DNA of 64,000 nucleotides from CTSOIL-112 sp964293815 (GCA_964293815.1 CAXYYC010000008.1:1-64000); one strand, 5' to 3'. Positions 8,361-17,398 are shown, numbered from the stretch's first letter. A program made the numbers and translations. Notes: a model not told the origin generated them from the sequence alone.

Positions 8361-9650
8361 ATGGTTCCTCATCTCCGCACCGCCCTGAGCGGCCCGCTTC
8401 CTGAACTCGAAAAGCTGCTGCTGGACTCAACCCCAATGATTGAACGCTGGTTCCGTCTGGAGTGGCAAGAGCACACGCCGCCGTTTTACAGCTCGGTTGA
8501 CGTGCGCAATGCCGGCTTTAAAGCCGCACCCGTGGACACCAACTTGTTCCCCGGCGGCTTTAACAATCTGGCCGAAGAAATGTTCCCGCTGGCGACGCAA
8601 GCCGCGATGGCCGCGATTGAAAAATACTGCCCCGACGCCAAAAACCTGCTGATCGTTCCCGAAAAGCACACGCGCAATCAGTTCTACCTGCAAAACGTCG
8701 CGCAACTTTCTAAAATCATGCGCCTGACCGGCCTGAACGTGCGCCTCGGCTCGCTTTCGCCCGAAATCACCGAGCCAACCACGTTGGAATTGGCCAATGG
8801 CGAAACCCTCACGCTCGAACCTTTGGAGCGCAATGGCCGCCGCCTGACCGTGGGCAATGGCTCGTTTGACCCCTGCACGATTTTGCTCAATAACGATCTG
8901 TCCAGCGGTCAACCGCTGATTCTCGAAAACATCCGCGAGCAGCATTTATTACCGCCGTTACACGCCGGCTGGACCGTGCGCCGCAAATCCGCACATTTCA
9001 CCGCCTACGACGAAGTAGCGAAAAAATTCGGTAAATTCCTCGGTATTGATCCGTGGCTCATCAACGCCTACCACACCAATCTCAAAGGTGTGGATTTCCA
9101 CGAGCGCGTGGGCGAGGATGAGTTAGCGAGCGCCGTTGAAGCCACATTGAAAAAAATCACCAAAAAATACAAAGAATACGGCATCAAAGACGATCCATTC
9201 GTCATCGTCAAAGCCGACGCCGGTACCTACGGCATGGGCATCATGACTGTGCGCTCGCCTGATGACATTCGCGCCCTCAACCGCAAACAACGCAACAAAA
9301 TGGCGGTTATCAAAGAAGGGCTTGAAGTACAAGACATCCTGATTCAAGAGGGCGTTCCAACCATCGAGCGCTGGGATGGCCACATGGCCGAGCCGGTCGT
9401 CTACATGATTGATCGCTATGTCGTCGGCGGTTTTTACCGCGTTAATTCCGAAAAAGGCCACGATGAGAATCTCAACTCATCGGGTATGCGTTTTGAGCCA
9501 CTGTCCTTCATCCCAGAGTCCGAGCACGACCCTGAGGACAGCAATACCCTGTACAACCGCTTTTACCAAGCGGGCGTAGTTGGGCGTCTGGCCATGCTCG
9601 CCTCATCGTTGGAGTTAGAACGTACCGACCCTGAGCGCGAAGACATTTAA
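8361..9650 (+). CDS. gshA: Glutamate-cysteine ligase (proteobacterial GshA type)
   Basis: The 429-residue protein belongs to the GshA family first defined in Acidithiobacillus and common in betaproteobacteria, which differs from the E. coli enzyme. It joins glutamate and cysteine, the first step of glutathione synthesis. Recognisable stretches are the N-terminal DSTPMIERWFRLEW, VDVRNAGFKAAPVDTNLFPGGFNNL and the glycine-rich VKADAGTYGMGIMTV of an ATP-grasp-like site near residues 280-295. The start follows AGGATAA by six bases. gshB follows 119 bases after the stop, with a hairpin terminator between them. Confidence 0.93.
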   Translation: MVPHLRTALSGPLPELEKLLLDSTPMIERWFRLEWQEHTPPFYSSVDVRNAGFKAAPVDTNLFPGGFNNLAEEMFPLATQAAMAAIEKYCPDAKNLLIVPEKHTRNQFYLQNVAQLSKIMRLTGLNVRLGSLSPEITEPTTLELANGETLTLEPLERNGRRLTVGNGSFDPCTILLNNDLSSGQPLILENIREQHLLPPLHAGWTVRRKSAHFTAYDEVAKKFGKFLGIDPWLINAYHTNLKGVDFHERVGEDELASAVEATLKKITKKYKEYGIKDDPFVIVKADAGTYGMGIMTVRSPDDIRALNRKQRNKMAVIKEGLEVQDILIQEGVPTIERWDGHMAEPVVYMIDRYVVGGFYRVNSEKGHDENLNSSGMRFEPLSFIPESEHDPEDSNTLYNRFYQAGVVGRLAMLASSLELERTDPEREDI

Positions 9651-9660
9651 CCCAGCCATC

Positions 9661-9689
9661 ATTCCCGCGCAAGCGGGAATGTCGTTTTT
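9661..9689 (+). terminator. Terminator after gshA (dRS3-like hairpin)
   Basis: An 8-bp perfect stem (ATTCCCGC/GCGGGAAT, loop GCAA) is followed by GTCGTTTTT. The 20-base palindrome fits the spacing ATTCCC-N8-GGGAAT of the neisserial dRS3 repeat, but this is also a common proteobacterial terminator hairpin. Confidence 0.75.
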
Positions 9690-9769
9690 CGCCTATCATT
9701 CATACCATCGCACCCCATTGCATACGATTGCGTATTATTATTGTGCATCAACCATTCAGACCAGACATC

Positions 9770-10714
9770 ATGGATATTCTCTTCATCGCCGACCCGCTTG
9801 AAAAATTCAAAATCCACAAAGAAACCACCTACGCCATGATGCGCAGTGCACAGACGCGCGGACACCGGATTTGGGCATGTTTGGCAAACGATCTGCGCTC
9901 GGATGGCGCGATACGCGCACACGCGCAACGCATCGAATTGATAGACCCCGCGTCACAAACGCACTGGTACAACGTCATGGAGCAAAGTGAGCAAGCATTG
10001 TCCAAATACGACGCCGTCATCATGCGCAAAGACCCGCCGTTTGACGTCAACTACGTCACCGACACATGGCTACTGGACGCCGCAGTGCGTCAAGGCGCGA
10101 CCGTATTCAATTCACCATCGGCCATTCGCAACCACTCCGAAAAAGTGTCAATTTTAGAATTTCCCGAACTCACCGCGCCGACGCTGATCGCCAGCGACAA
10201 AGCCAGTTTCCAACGCTTTCATGCCGAACACCACGACATCATTCTCAAGCCGTTGGACGGCATGGGCGGCGCTGGTGTCTTTCGCGTGACCGAAAACGGC
10301 ATGAACCTCGGCTCCGTGGTTGAAGTCCTGAGCGAAAACGGCACGCGCCCGATCATGGGACAAAAATTCCTACCCGAAATCGCACAAGGCGACAAACGCA
10401 TCCTCATCATCGGCGGACAAATCGTGCCCTACGCGCTCGCCCGCATTCCACAAAACGGCGAAGTCCGTGGCAATATGGCCGCAGGCGGCAAAGCCGTTGC
10501 GCAAACCATGACCGACGCCGACTGGCGCATTGCCAATACACTCGCACCGATTCTGTGGCAGCGCGGCATTCTGCTCGCTGGATTGGACGTGATCGGCGAA
10601 TGCCTGACCGAAATCAACGTCACCAGCCCGACGGGTTTTCAAGAGATTTACAATCAAACGGGGTTTGATGTGGCGGGATTGTTTATTGAGACACTGGAGC
10701 ACTGCGCAGGGTAA
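9770..10714 (+). CDS. gshB: Glutathione synthetase
   Basis: The 314-residue length matches the E. coli enzyme (about 316). The N-terminus MDILFIADPLEKFKIHKETTYAMM is the conserved opening. ATP-grasp features include ILKPLDGMGGAGVFRV (glycine-rich loop, about 163-178), QKFLPEIAQGDKRILII and a C-terminal LAGLDVIGECLTEINVTSPTGFQEI. The enzyme adds glycine to gamma-glutamylcysteine. I chose ATG 9770 over upstream in-frame TTG 9728 because the conserved N-terminus begins there; neither start has a strong Shine-Dalgarno sequence. The gene converges on the YedE-like gene, whose stop is 18 bases away. Confidence 0.95.
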   Translation: MDILFIADPLEKFKIHKETTYAMMRSAQTRGHRIWACLANDLRSDGAIRAHAQRIELIDPASQTHWYNVMEQSEQALSKYDAVIMRKDPPFDVNYVTDTWLLDAAVRQGATVFNSPSAIRNHSEKVSILEFPELTAPTLIASDKASFQRFHAEHHDIILKPLDGMGGAGVFRVTENGMNLGSVVEVLSENGTRPIMGQKFLPEIAQGDKRILIIGGQIVPYALARIPQNGEVRGNMAAGGKAVAQTMTDADWRIANTLAPILWQRGILLAGLDVIGECLTEINVTSPTGFQEIYNQTGFDVAGLFIETLEHCAG

Positions 10715-10731
10715 CGCAGTCCAATGCCGAA

Positions 10732-11148
10732 TCAGTCTGTGCTATCAAACCGCTGCGCCCACCAACCATGCGCCCCCGCGCCGACAAAAATCGCCGCCAG
10801 CACCACCAGCATATGCCAGTTGCCCGTCCCCAGTCCTGCGAACGCAGGCGCAGGACACACGCCGCAAATGCCCCAACCAAGGCCAAACAACACACCGCCG
10901 AGCACCGTTTGGCGGCTCAATTGAAACGGCCGCGATTCGAACGCATCACCCGACACTGAGTTTGCACACCAGCGCGGAACCAGTTGAAACACCAGCAGAT
11001 TCACGCCAAAGGCCACGCCCAAAACCAATAACAAACCGAGGTCATTCAGGGTTAAAAACGCCAGCACAGTTTCAGGCCGGATCATGCTCGAATACGCCAA
11101 GCCAAAACCAAACAGCACGCCACTCAGCAAAGTCCAAAACACCTTCAT
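10732..11148 (-). CDS. YeeE/YedE-family transporter subunit (second half)
   Basis: The product is 138 residues long with about four hydrophobic segments and the YeeE/YedE motif QTVLGGVLFGLGWGICGVCPAPAF. The start codon overlaps the stop of the preceding gene by one base (TGATG at 11150-11146). The frame stays open upstream, but that part overlaps the first subunit and is not coding. Paired half-size proteins of this family together form one channel for thiosulfate or related sulfur species. The cysteine in GICGVCPAP is the sort used for sulfur relay. The gene ends 18 bases from the convergent gshB stop. Confidence 0.85.
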   Translation of the reverse strand: MKVFWTLLSGVLFGFGLAYSSMIRPETVLAFLTLNDLGLLLVLGVAFGVNLLVFQLVPRWCANSVSGDAFESRPFQLSRQTVLGGVLFGLGWGICGVCPAPAFAGLGTGNWHMLVVLAAIFVGAGAHGWWAQRFDSTD

Positions 11149-11606
11149 CACATCACCGCCTTCATCAACAGAGCCGTCACAATAGCGGTGCTCAAAAATA
11201 CCGCCACCATCAACATGGAACCAACGGACAACGAGGCCATACCACAAATCCCGTGCCCCGACGTACAACCACCGCCCAAACGCGCGCCAAAGCCGACCAA
11301 CAAACCTCCGACGATCAAACGCCCCATTGACACCTGCGAGCCCTCGACCGGCAAGCCGAGCGCGACATACAGCACGCCGCCCAGCAGCATACCGAGTGCA
11401 TAAATCACCCGCCAGTTGCGCGAGCCGCGTAAAGATGATTGTTGGAAAAAAGGCAATCGCGAGAACCACGACCATGTGGCACTGAACACCGTGCTGGCGC
11501 CACCAAGCCGACCGGTGGTGACGAACAACAACGCCACCCCGACGCCGATGCTCAAGCCACCAACGAGATAACGTTCAAAACCATAAGGGAAAAATTCATA
11601 CCACAT
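11148..11606 (-). CDS. YeeE/YedE-family transporter subunit (first half)
   Basis: The product is 152 residues long with four hydrophobic segments and the motif GGLLVGFGARLGGGCTSGHGICGMASLS, the family hallmark with paired cysteines. It is translationally coupled to the second half-gene. Related proteins import thiosulfate or other reduced sulfur compounds; the substrate here is inferred, not shown. The pair starts 55 bases after hutI on the same strand with no obvious terminator between, so read-through from the hut operon is possible. A link to cysteine supply for nearby gshA/gshB is conceivable, but those genes are on the other strand. Confidence 0.85.
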   Translation of the reverse strand: MWYEFFPYGFERYLVGGLSIGVGVALLFVTTGRLGGASTVFSATWSWFSRLPFFQQSSLRGSRNWRVIYALGMLLGGVLYVALGLPVEGSQVSMGRLIVGGLLVGFGARLGGGCTSGHGICGMASLSVGSMLMVAVFLSTAIVTALLMKAVM

Positions 11607-11660
11607 ACGCGCCTCACATCACACAAAGGAGCGCAGGCTATCACACTTTAGCGATGGCAA

Positions 11661-12887
11661 TCAATCCACAACGCGTATCTGCCCACCGCAAACCGTGGCG
11701 ACGCACGGATTCAAACCCATCGCATAGCTCAAATTCGCAGGCCGTTCAATGTCCCACAGCGCGAAATCCGCCGCATAACCCACGCGCAACTGCCCGACCG
11801 ATTCGTGCAAACCGAGCGCGCGTGCGGCGTGGCAAGTTACACCGGCGAGCGCCTCCTGCGGCGTGAGTTTAAACAGCGTACACGCCATATTCATCGCCAG
11901 CAAAATCGAGGTCAGCGGCGACGTCCCTGGATTACAGTCGGTTGACACCGCCAGCGGCACGCCTGCCGTGCGTAAAGCTTCAATCGGCGGCAACTGCGTT
12001 TCGCGCAAAAAGTAAAATGCGCCGGGCAATAACACCGCGACCGTACCTGCCTGCGCCATCGCCGCTACACCGGCCTCGCTCAAAAACTCCAAATGATCGG
12101 CGGACAAACCACCGTAGCGCGCCACCAGCGCCGCGCCACCCTGATCCGACAACTGCTCGGCGTGCAATTTCACCGGCAAACCGTATGCGCGCGCCGCGGC
12201 AAACACCCGCTCGGTTTGCGCCGCCGAAAAGCCAATGCGTTCACAAAACGCATCCACCGCATCAACCAAACCCATGCTGACCAATTCGGGCAACATCGTG
12301 TCCACAATGTGCGTGATGTACGCATCCGCATCACCGTCAAACTCTGGCGGCACAGCGTGCGCGCCGAGAAACGTGGTGCATACGCGCACGCCACATTCCG
12401 CGCCGATGCGCCGCGCGACGCGCAGCATTTTCGCCTCGTCTTCCAGCGTCAAACCATAGCCCGATTTGATTTCCAGCGTGGTCACACCCTCGCTTAACAA
12501 GCGTTGCACCCGAGGCAAACTCTGCGTGAACAAAGCGACCTCATCAGCCAATCGCGTCGCGCGCACCGTCGAGCGAATCCCGCCGCCCTGACGCGCAATT
12601 TCCTCATACGCCACACCGTTTAAGCGCGCTTCAAACTCATGACTGCGATTACCCGCGTAGACAATATGCGTGTGGCAATCAATCAAACCCGGCGTGATCC
12701 ACGCGCCGTGCGCATCATGCTCCGTCTGCGCCTGCCAACCCGCTGGCAAATCCGCCTGCGCACCGAGCCATGCAATCCGTCCGTCACGCACCGCCAAAGC
12801 ACCGTGCTCAATCACGCCATATTCACCGCCGACCATCGTCGCCAGATGGGCATTAAGCCAAATTGCATCCCATTGATGTTCACTCAT
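11661..12887 (-). CDS. hutI: Imidazolonepropionase
   Basis: This metal-dependent amidohydrolase of about 408 residues opens the imidazolone ring to N-formimino-glutamate, the third step of histidine degradation. It shows the metal site GLIDCHTHIVYAGNRSHEFEARL, then KSGYGLT, KLHAEQLSD and STDCNPGTSP, each typical of HutI. ATG codons at 12890 and 12887 are adjacent; GGAG at seven bases favours 12887. The gene overlaps the end of hutG by eight bases, so translation is coupled. It is the last hut gene of the operon. Confidence 0.95.
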   Translation of the reverse strand: MSEHQWDAIWLNAHLATMVGGEYGVIEHGALAVRDGRIAWLGAQADLPAGWQAQTEHDAHGAWITPGLIDCHTHIVYAGNRSHEFEARLNGVAYEEIARQGGGIRSTVRATRLADEVALFTQSLPRVQRLLSEGVTTLEIKSGYGLTLEDEAKMLRVARRIGAECGVRVCTTFLGAHAVPPEFDGDADAYITHIVDTMLPELVSMGLVDAVDAFCERIGFSAAQTERVFAAARAYGLPVKLHAEQLSDQGGAALVARYGGLSADHLEFLSEAGVAAMAQAGTVAVLLPGAFYFLRETQLPPIEALRTAGVPLAVSTDCNPGTSPLTSILLAMNMACTLFKLTPQEALAGVTCHAARALGLHESVGQLRVGYAADFALWDIERPANLSYAMGLNPCVATVCGGQIRVVD

Positions 12888-13890
12888 CATTGCGCTCCAA
12901 ATGTGCAACTAATTGTGTCACTAAGCGTGCCACTAAGCGTGCAACTAAGCGCGCCGCAACCCGTGCTGTATGCCCATCGACATCAAACTCAGGATTAAAT
13001 TCTGCCCAATCCGCCACGCGCAATTTCCCCGACGCACACACCCGATCCAGCACTGCCTCCACCACCGACAAAGGCACACCCAAAGCCGATGGCGCACTCA
13101 CGCCGGGCGCAACCGATGCTGGCAAAACATCCATATCGATGGTCAAATACAGCGCGTCCAGCGGCGCGATAAACGCATCCACCTGCGCCAAAATCTGCGG
13201 CAAATCCTGCTCGCGCATCTGCTCATCCAAGCGCCAATCCACGCCCAAATCACGCGCCCGCGCAAACAGCGCCGACGTATTCGCAAACTCACTCACGCCC
13301 AAACACAGATACCGAAAATCCCAACCGCGCCGCGTGCATTCGTTCGCAATCTGTAAAAACGGCGTACCCGACGACGCACGCTCATCGAGCCGCAAATCAA
13401 AATGCGCATCCAGATTAACGATGCCGATTTTTGGTTTGCATTCAGCGTCACGCCCCAAATAATCGGCCAAACCGCAAAAGCTCGCATACGCGATTTCATG
13501 CCCGCCGCCCAAACCGACAGGAAACACCCCTTGCGCCAAAAGCTGGGTGATTTTTGCCGCAAATGCCGCCTGCGCAGACTCCAACGCATCCGCGTCGCAC
13601 CGCACATCACCCGCATCCCACAGTGCACTATGCGGCGCACCATGAGGCGCACCATGCGGTACAGACACTGGAATATTGGCCAAAAAACGCCGCACTTGCG
13701 TTGGCGCAAAACGCGCGCCGATGCGCCCGTGATTGCGCTGTACGCCCGCGTCACACGCAAAACCCAGCAAGGCCACGCCTTGACTGTGCTCGCTCAATGG
13801 CGCAATGCGCTGATGCCAACGCGCACCCAGTTCACCTTCAAGCGCATCCACACGTCCCTGCCAAACCGACATATCCACGGTGTTTTTCAT
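12880..13890 (-). CDS. hutG: Formimidoylglutamase (arginase family)
   Basis: The 336-residue protein has the arginase/ureohydrolase manganese motifs GGGHEIAYA, NLDAHFDLR and TIDMDVLPASVAPGVSAP. In a hut operon it hydrolyses formimino-glutamate directly to glutamate and formamide. RBS AGAGGAT precedes the ATG. Two in-frame 12-bp tandem repeats are present: one encodes repeated Pro-His-Gly-Ala (about residues 77-88), and one near the C-terminus encodes repeated Arg-Leu-Val-Ala in place of a simple terminal helix. Both leave the catalytic core intact. This route needs no hutF, and none is seen. Confidence 0.94.
   Translation of the reverse strand: MKNTVDMSVWQGRVDALEGELGARWHQRIAPLSEHSQGVALLGFACDAGVQRNHGRIGARFAPTQVRRFLANIPVSVPHGAPHGAPHSALWDAGDVRCDADALESAQAAFAAKITQLLAQGVFPVGLGGGHEIAYASFCGLADYLGRDAECKPKIGIVNLDAHFDLRLDERASSGTPFLQIANECTRRGWDFRYLCLGVSEFANTSALFARARDLGVDWRLDEQMREQDLPQILAQVDAFIAPLDALYLTIDMDVLPASVAPGVSAPSALGVPLSVVEAVLDRVCASGKLRVADWAEFNPEFDVDGHTARVAARLVARLVARLVTQLVAHLERNDE
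12901..12960. repeat. 12-bp tandem repeat in the 3' end of hutG
   Basis: Four to five imperfect 12-base units ending in ACTAA run through 12901-12960; units 12925-12936 and 12937-12948 differ at one base. On the coding strand they give LVAR/LVTQ/LVAH tetrapeptides, lengthening a hydrophobic-basic helix. Confidence 0.85.
13627..13662. repeat. 12-bp tandem repeat inside hutG
   Basis: Three units (13627-13638, 13639-13650, 13651-13662) with the core AC(C/T)ATG(C/A)GG encode PHGA-type repeats in a surface loop between the N-terminal domain and the manganese-binding core. Confidence 0.82.
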
Positions 13891-13923
13891 CCATCATCCT
13901 CTGCTGAGTTATCCCCTGCGATG

Positions 13924-15492
13924 CTACACATCGGCGAACAGTCGCGCACAATGCGCCACCAAATCACCGTTCAAGACCAACATTTTCGCCGCCTCAATGT
14001 CGGGCGCAAACAAGCGATCTTCGCCATAGCGTGTCACCTGCGTGCGCAACAGCGCGTGCGCCTGCTCCAAGCACTCCGAACTGCGCAACGGACGGTGAAA
14101 ATCAATGCCCTGCGCCGCTGCGAGCAGTTCGATACCGACGATGGTCGCGGTGTTGTGCGCCATGTCGTACAGACGCCGCCCCGCGAACGTCGCCATGCTG
14201 ACGTGATCCTCTTGATTGGCCGAGGTTGGCAAACTGTCCACGCTCGCCGGATGCGCCAACGATTTATTTTCTGAGGCCAACGCCGCCGCCGTCACATGCG
14301 CGATCATGAAGCCCGAATTGACCCCCGGATTATCCACCAAAAAGGCGGGCAAACCCGACAATGTCGCGTCGATGAGCAACGCCATGCGCCGTTCGGACAA
14401 TGCGCCGATTTCCGCAATCGCCAATGCCAAATTATCCGCCGCAAACGCCACCGGCTCGGCGTGAAAATTACCACCCGAGAGCACATTCACCTCATCCTGA
14501 TCGCGGAAAATCAACGGATTGTCGGTCACCGCATTCGCCTCGATCAACAAGGTACGCGCCGAATTGTGAATCAAGTCCAAGCACGCGCCCATCACCTGCG
14601 GTTGGCAACGCAGACTGTACGGGTCCTGCACGCGGTCGTCTTCCTCCACATGCGAGCGGCGGATTTCGCTGTCCGTGAGCAGTGTGCGATACAGTCGCGC
14701 ACTGGTGATTTGCCCCGACTGTCCGCGTACTTCATGAATGCGCGGATCAAACGGCGCATCGCTGCCTTTGGCCGCATCTATCGCCATCGCACCCACCACC
14801 ACGCCCGCCTGATACAGACGCTCGGCCATGAACAAACCTTGCAAGGCCAGCGCGGTCGATACCTGCGTGCCGTTAATCAATGCCAAGCCCTCTTTCGCCG
14901 CCAGCACCACCGGCGTGATGCCCGCCTGCGCCAGTGCGGTTTTCGCATCCAGCCGTTCACCGTTGACCAGCACCTGCCCTTCACCCATAATCGCCAGCGT
15001 CATGTGCGACAGCGGCGCGAGGTCACCCGACGCGCCGACCGAGCCTTTGGCCGGAATCAGCGGCGTGATGCCCGCGTTAAACACCGCAATCATGGTGTCG
15101 ATCACCTCCGCGCGTATGCCCGAATAGCCACGCGCGAGGCTGGCGATTTTCATCAATACGATCAATCGCACCACCGCAGGCGAGAGCGCATCGCCCGTGC
15201 CAACCGAATGCGAGAGAATCAAATTGCGTTGCAACTGCGCCAATTGCTCGGCGGGAATGCGTTTTTTCGCCAACAGGCCAAAGCCCGTATTGATGCCGTA
15301 GGCCGCGACGTCGCGCGCCAAAACCTGCTCAATCGCCTGCGCCGAAGCGTGAATCGCGTCGTAGGCCGCGTCTGCCAAGCGAATCTGCACCGGTTGTTGC
15401 CACACTTGGCGCAATTCGTCTAAAGTCATCTGGCCGGGGCGAATCGTGAGGGTGTGTTCTGTGTGTTGACTATTTTGATTGTTTTGATTCAT
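13924..15492 (-). CDS. hutH: Histidine ammonia-lyase
   Basis: The 522-residue enzyme contains GSVGASGDLAPLSH, in which Ala154-Ser155-Gly156 cyclise to the electrophilic MIO cofactor. Other family blocks are YGINTGFG and the QPQVMGACLD and QEDHVSM segments. It converts histidine to urocanate, the first step of the pathway. The N-terminus has an asparagine/glutamine-rich leader of about 12 residues (MNQNNQNSQHTEH) that relatives usually lack. The gene lies 27 bases after hutU and 33 before hutG in one operon. Confidence 0.97.
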   Translation of the reverse strand: MNQNNQNSQHTEHTLTIRPGQMTLDELRQVWQQPVQIRLADAAYDAIHASAQAIEQVLARDVAAYGINTGFGLLAKKRIPAEQLAQLQRNLILSHSVGTGDALSPAVVRLIVLMKIASLARGYSGIRAEVIDTMIAVFNAGITPLIPAKGSVGASGDLAPLSHMTLAIMGEGQVLVNGERLDAKTALAQAGITPVVLAAKEGLALINGTQVSTALALQGLFMAERLYQAGVVVGAMAIDAAKGSDAPFDPRIHEVRGQSGQITSARLYRTLLTDSEIRRSHVEEDDRVQDPYSLRCQPQVMGACLDLIHNSARTLLIEANAVTDNPLIFRDQDEVNVLSGGNFHAEPVAFAADNLALAIAEIGALSERRMALLIDATLSGLPAFLVDNPGVNSGFMIAHVTAAALASENKSLAHPASVDSLPTSANQEDHVSMATFAGRRLYDMAHNTATIVGIELLAAAQGIDFHRPLRSSECLEQAHALLRTQVTRYGEDRLFAPDIEAAKMLVLNGDLVAHCARLFADV

Positions 15493-15519
15493 GTCAAAAA
15501 TCCTTTGTTTTATCTTCTT

Positions 15520-17232
15520 TTATTTAATCATCGGCAAATTCAAACCATTGCGTTGCGCACAGGCAATCGCGCTGTCGTAACCCGCATCCGCATGACGCAT
15601 CACGCCCGAGCCGCAGTCGTTGACCAACACGCGCGCGAGGCGTTGCGCCGCCGCGTCCGTACCATCGGCGACAATCACCACGCCGGAATGCTGCGAGTAG
15701 CCCATGCCAACACCGCCGCCATGATGCAGCGACACCCACGTTGCACCGCCCGCAGTATTGAGCAGCGCATTGAGCAGTGGCCAGTCGGACACAGCGTCTG
15801 TGCCATCTTTCATGCTTTCAGTTTCGCGATTCGGCGAGGCAACCGAGCCGGTGTCCAGATGATCGCGGCCAATCACAATCGGCGCTTTGAGTTCGCCATT
15901 TTTCACCATTTCGTTAAACGCCAGTCCGGCGATGTGGCGCTCGCCCAAACCGAGCCAGCAAATGCGCGCGGGCAAACCTTGGAACGCGATGCGCTCTTTC
16001 GCCATGTCCAGCCAGTGATGCACGGATTTATTCTCAGGGAACAGCTCTTTGATTTTCGCATCGGTTTTGTAAATATCCTCAGGATCGCCGGATAAGGCGA
16101 CCCAGCGGAACGGCCCTTTGCCTTCGCAGAACAGCGGGCGAATGTACGCGGGGACGAAGCCGGGGAAATCAAACGCGTTGCGCACGCCTTGATCGAAAGC
16201 GACTTGGCGAATGTTATTGCCATAATCCACCGTCGGAATGCCCATCGCGTGAAAATCCAGCATGGCTTGAACGTGTTGTGCGCAGGATTGCGCCGCCGCC
16301 TCGGTCAAGCGCGCGTGCTGCGCATGATCGCTCTGTGCCGCTTTCCACTGCGCGACCGTCCAGCCAACGGGCAAATAGCCGTTGATCAAATCGTGCGCGG
16401 AAGTTTGATCCGTGACCAAATCGGGTTTGATGCCACTGTTTTGTGCACGTTTGACCAACTCGGGCAAAATCTCCGCCGCATTGCCCAGCAAACCGATGGA
16501 CACCGCGTCACCGCGCGCGCAGTGGTATTTCACCAATTCCAGCGCCTCGTCCAAATCCTTCGCTTGTTTGTCCAAATAGCGTGTGCGCAGACGGAAATCG
16601 ATGCTGCTTTGTTGACATTCAATATTCAACGACACCGCGCCCGCCAAAGTCGCCGCCAGCGGCTGTGCGCCGCCCATGCCGCCCAAACCAGCGGTCAAAA
16701 TCCAGCGCCCTGTCCAGTCACCGTTGAAATGTTGCCGCCCTGCCTCGACGAAGGTCTCATACGTCCCCTGTACAATGCCCTGCGAGCCGATGTAAATCCA
16801 GCTACCAGCGGTCATTTGCCCGTACATGAACAAACCCTTGCGATCCAGTTCGTTGAAGTGTTCCCAATTCGCCCATTTTGGCACGAGGTTGGAGTTCGCC
16901 AGCAACACACGCGGCGCATCGGCGTGGGTTTTAAATACGCCCACCGGTTTGCCCGACTGCACCAGCAAGGTTTCGTCTTCATTCAAATTTTTTAATGTGT
17001 CCAAAATCGTGTCGTAGCACGCCCAATCCCGCGCGGCGCGGCCAATGCCGCCGTACACCACCAAGTGCTGTGGATTCTCCGCGACCTCTGCGTCCAAGTT
17101 ATTTTGAATCATGCGATACGCCGCCTCGGTCAGCCAATTTTTACAATGCAGCTCTGTGCCGCGTGGTGCGCGGATCACCCGCGTGGTATCCAAACGTGGA
17201 TCGTGGAAGGTATTGGTGCTTGATGTGTTCAC
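15520..17232 (-). CDS. hutU: Urocanate hydratase
   Basis: The 570-residue cytosolic enzyme binds NAD+ as an electrophilic cofactor and converts urocanate to imidazolonepropionate. The family-specific blocks NLDAEVAENPQHLVVYGGIGRAARDW, GGMGGAQPLAATLAGAV and WVSLHHGGGVGMGYSQHSG are all present, with length close to the usual 555-570. It is the first gene of the hut operon. The start is GTG at 17232, six bases after AGGAG. The promoter and a HutC-type palindrome lie 58-97 bases upstream. Confidence 0.97.
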   Translation of the reverse strand: MNTSSTNTFHDPRLDTTRVIRAPRGTELHCKNWLTEAAYRMIQNNLDAEVAENPQHLVVYGGIGRAARDWACYDTILDTLKNLNEDETLLVQSGKPVGVFKTHADAPRVLLANSNLVPKWANWEHFNELDRKGLFMYGQMTAGSWIYIGSQGIVQGTYETFVEAGRQHFNGDWTGRWILTAGLGGMGGAQPLAATLAGAVSLNIECQQSSIDFRLRTRYLDKQAKDLDEALELVKYHCARGDAVSIGLLGNAAEILPELVKRAQNSGIKPDLVTDQTSAHDLINGYLPVGWTVAQWKAAQSDHAQHARLTEAAAQSCAQHVQAMLDFHAMGIPTVDYGNNIRQVAFDQGVRNAFDFPGFVPAYIRPLFCEGKGPFRWVALSGDPEDIYKTDAKIKELFPENKSVHHWLDMAKERIAFQGLPARICWLGLGERHIAGLAFNEMVKNGELKAPIVIGRDHLDTGSVASPNRETESMKDGTDAVSDWPLLNALLNTAGGATWVSLHHGGGVGMGYSQHSGVVIVADGTDAAAQRLARVLVNDCGSGVMRHADAGYDSAIACAQRNGLNLPMIK

Positions 17233-17289
17233 GGTGTGCTCCTGTTTTTATGATGGTGGATGGTTGAAAAACTCAGCGATAAAACTAAT

Positions 17290-17301
17290 TTGTATAGACA
17301 A
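17290..17301. promoter_or_regulatory. Putative HutC operator
   Basis: TTGTATAGACAA is a TTGT-N4-ACAA palindrome that touches the downstream edge of the hutU -10 box, where a bound repressor would block initiation. GntR/HutC-subfamily regulators bind TTGTATA-type palindromes. A second short palindrome, TTGTACAA (17359-17366), lies just before hutC. Confidence 0.6.
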
Positions 17302-17329
17302 CTTTAATCATGTTTTTATCAGATGTCAA
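17301..17329 (-). promoter_or_regulatory. Sigma-70 promoter of hutUHGI
   Basis: On the minus strand, TTGACA (17329-17324), a 17-base spacer and TAAAGT (17306-17301) form a near-consensus promoter 69 bases upstream of the hutU start codon. Confidence 0.72.
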
Positions 17330-17398
17330 TACTTATTTCCCCGCGCGCGCAGACAATTTTGTACAATGTCGATGCAATCGTCACAGCAGAAAACCCCA

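Noticed and set aside
11149..11475. Longer start for the second YeeE/YedE half-gene
   Set aside because: The extra sequence overlaps the first half-gene in another frame; the TGATG junction at 11150-11146 is a normal coupled start.
14296..15423. Long plus-strand open frame opposite hutH
   Set aside because: Its Arg/His-rich composition is that of an antisense shadow of a GC-biased gene, and hutH is certain.
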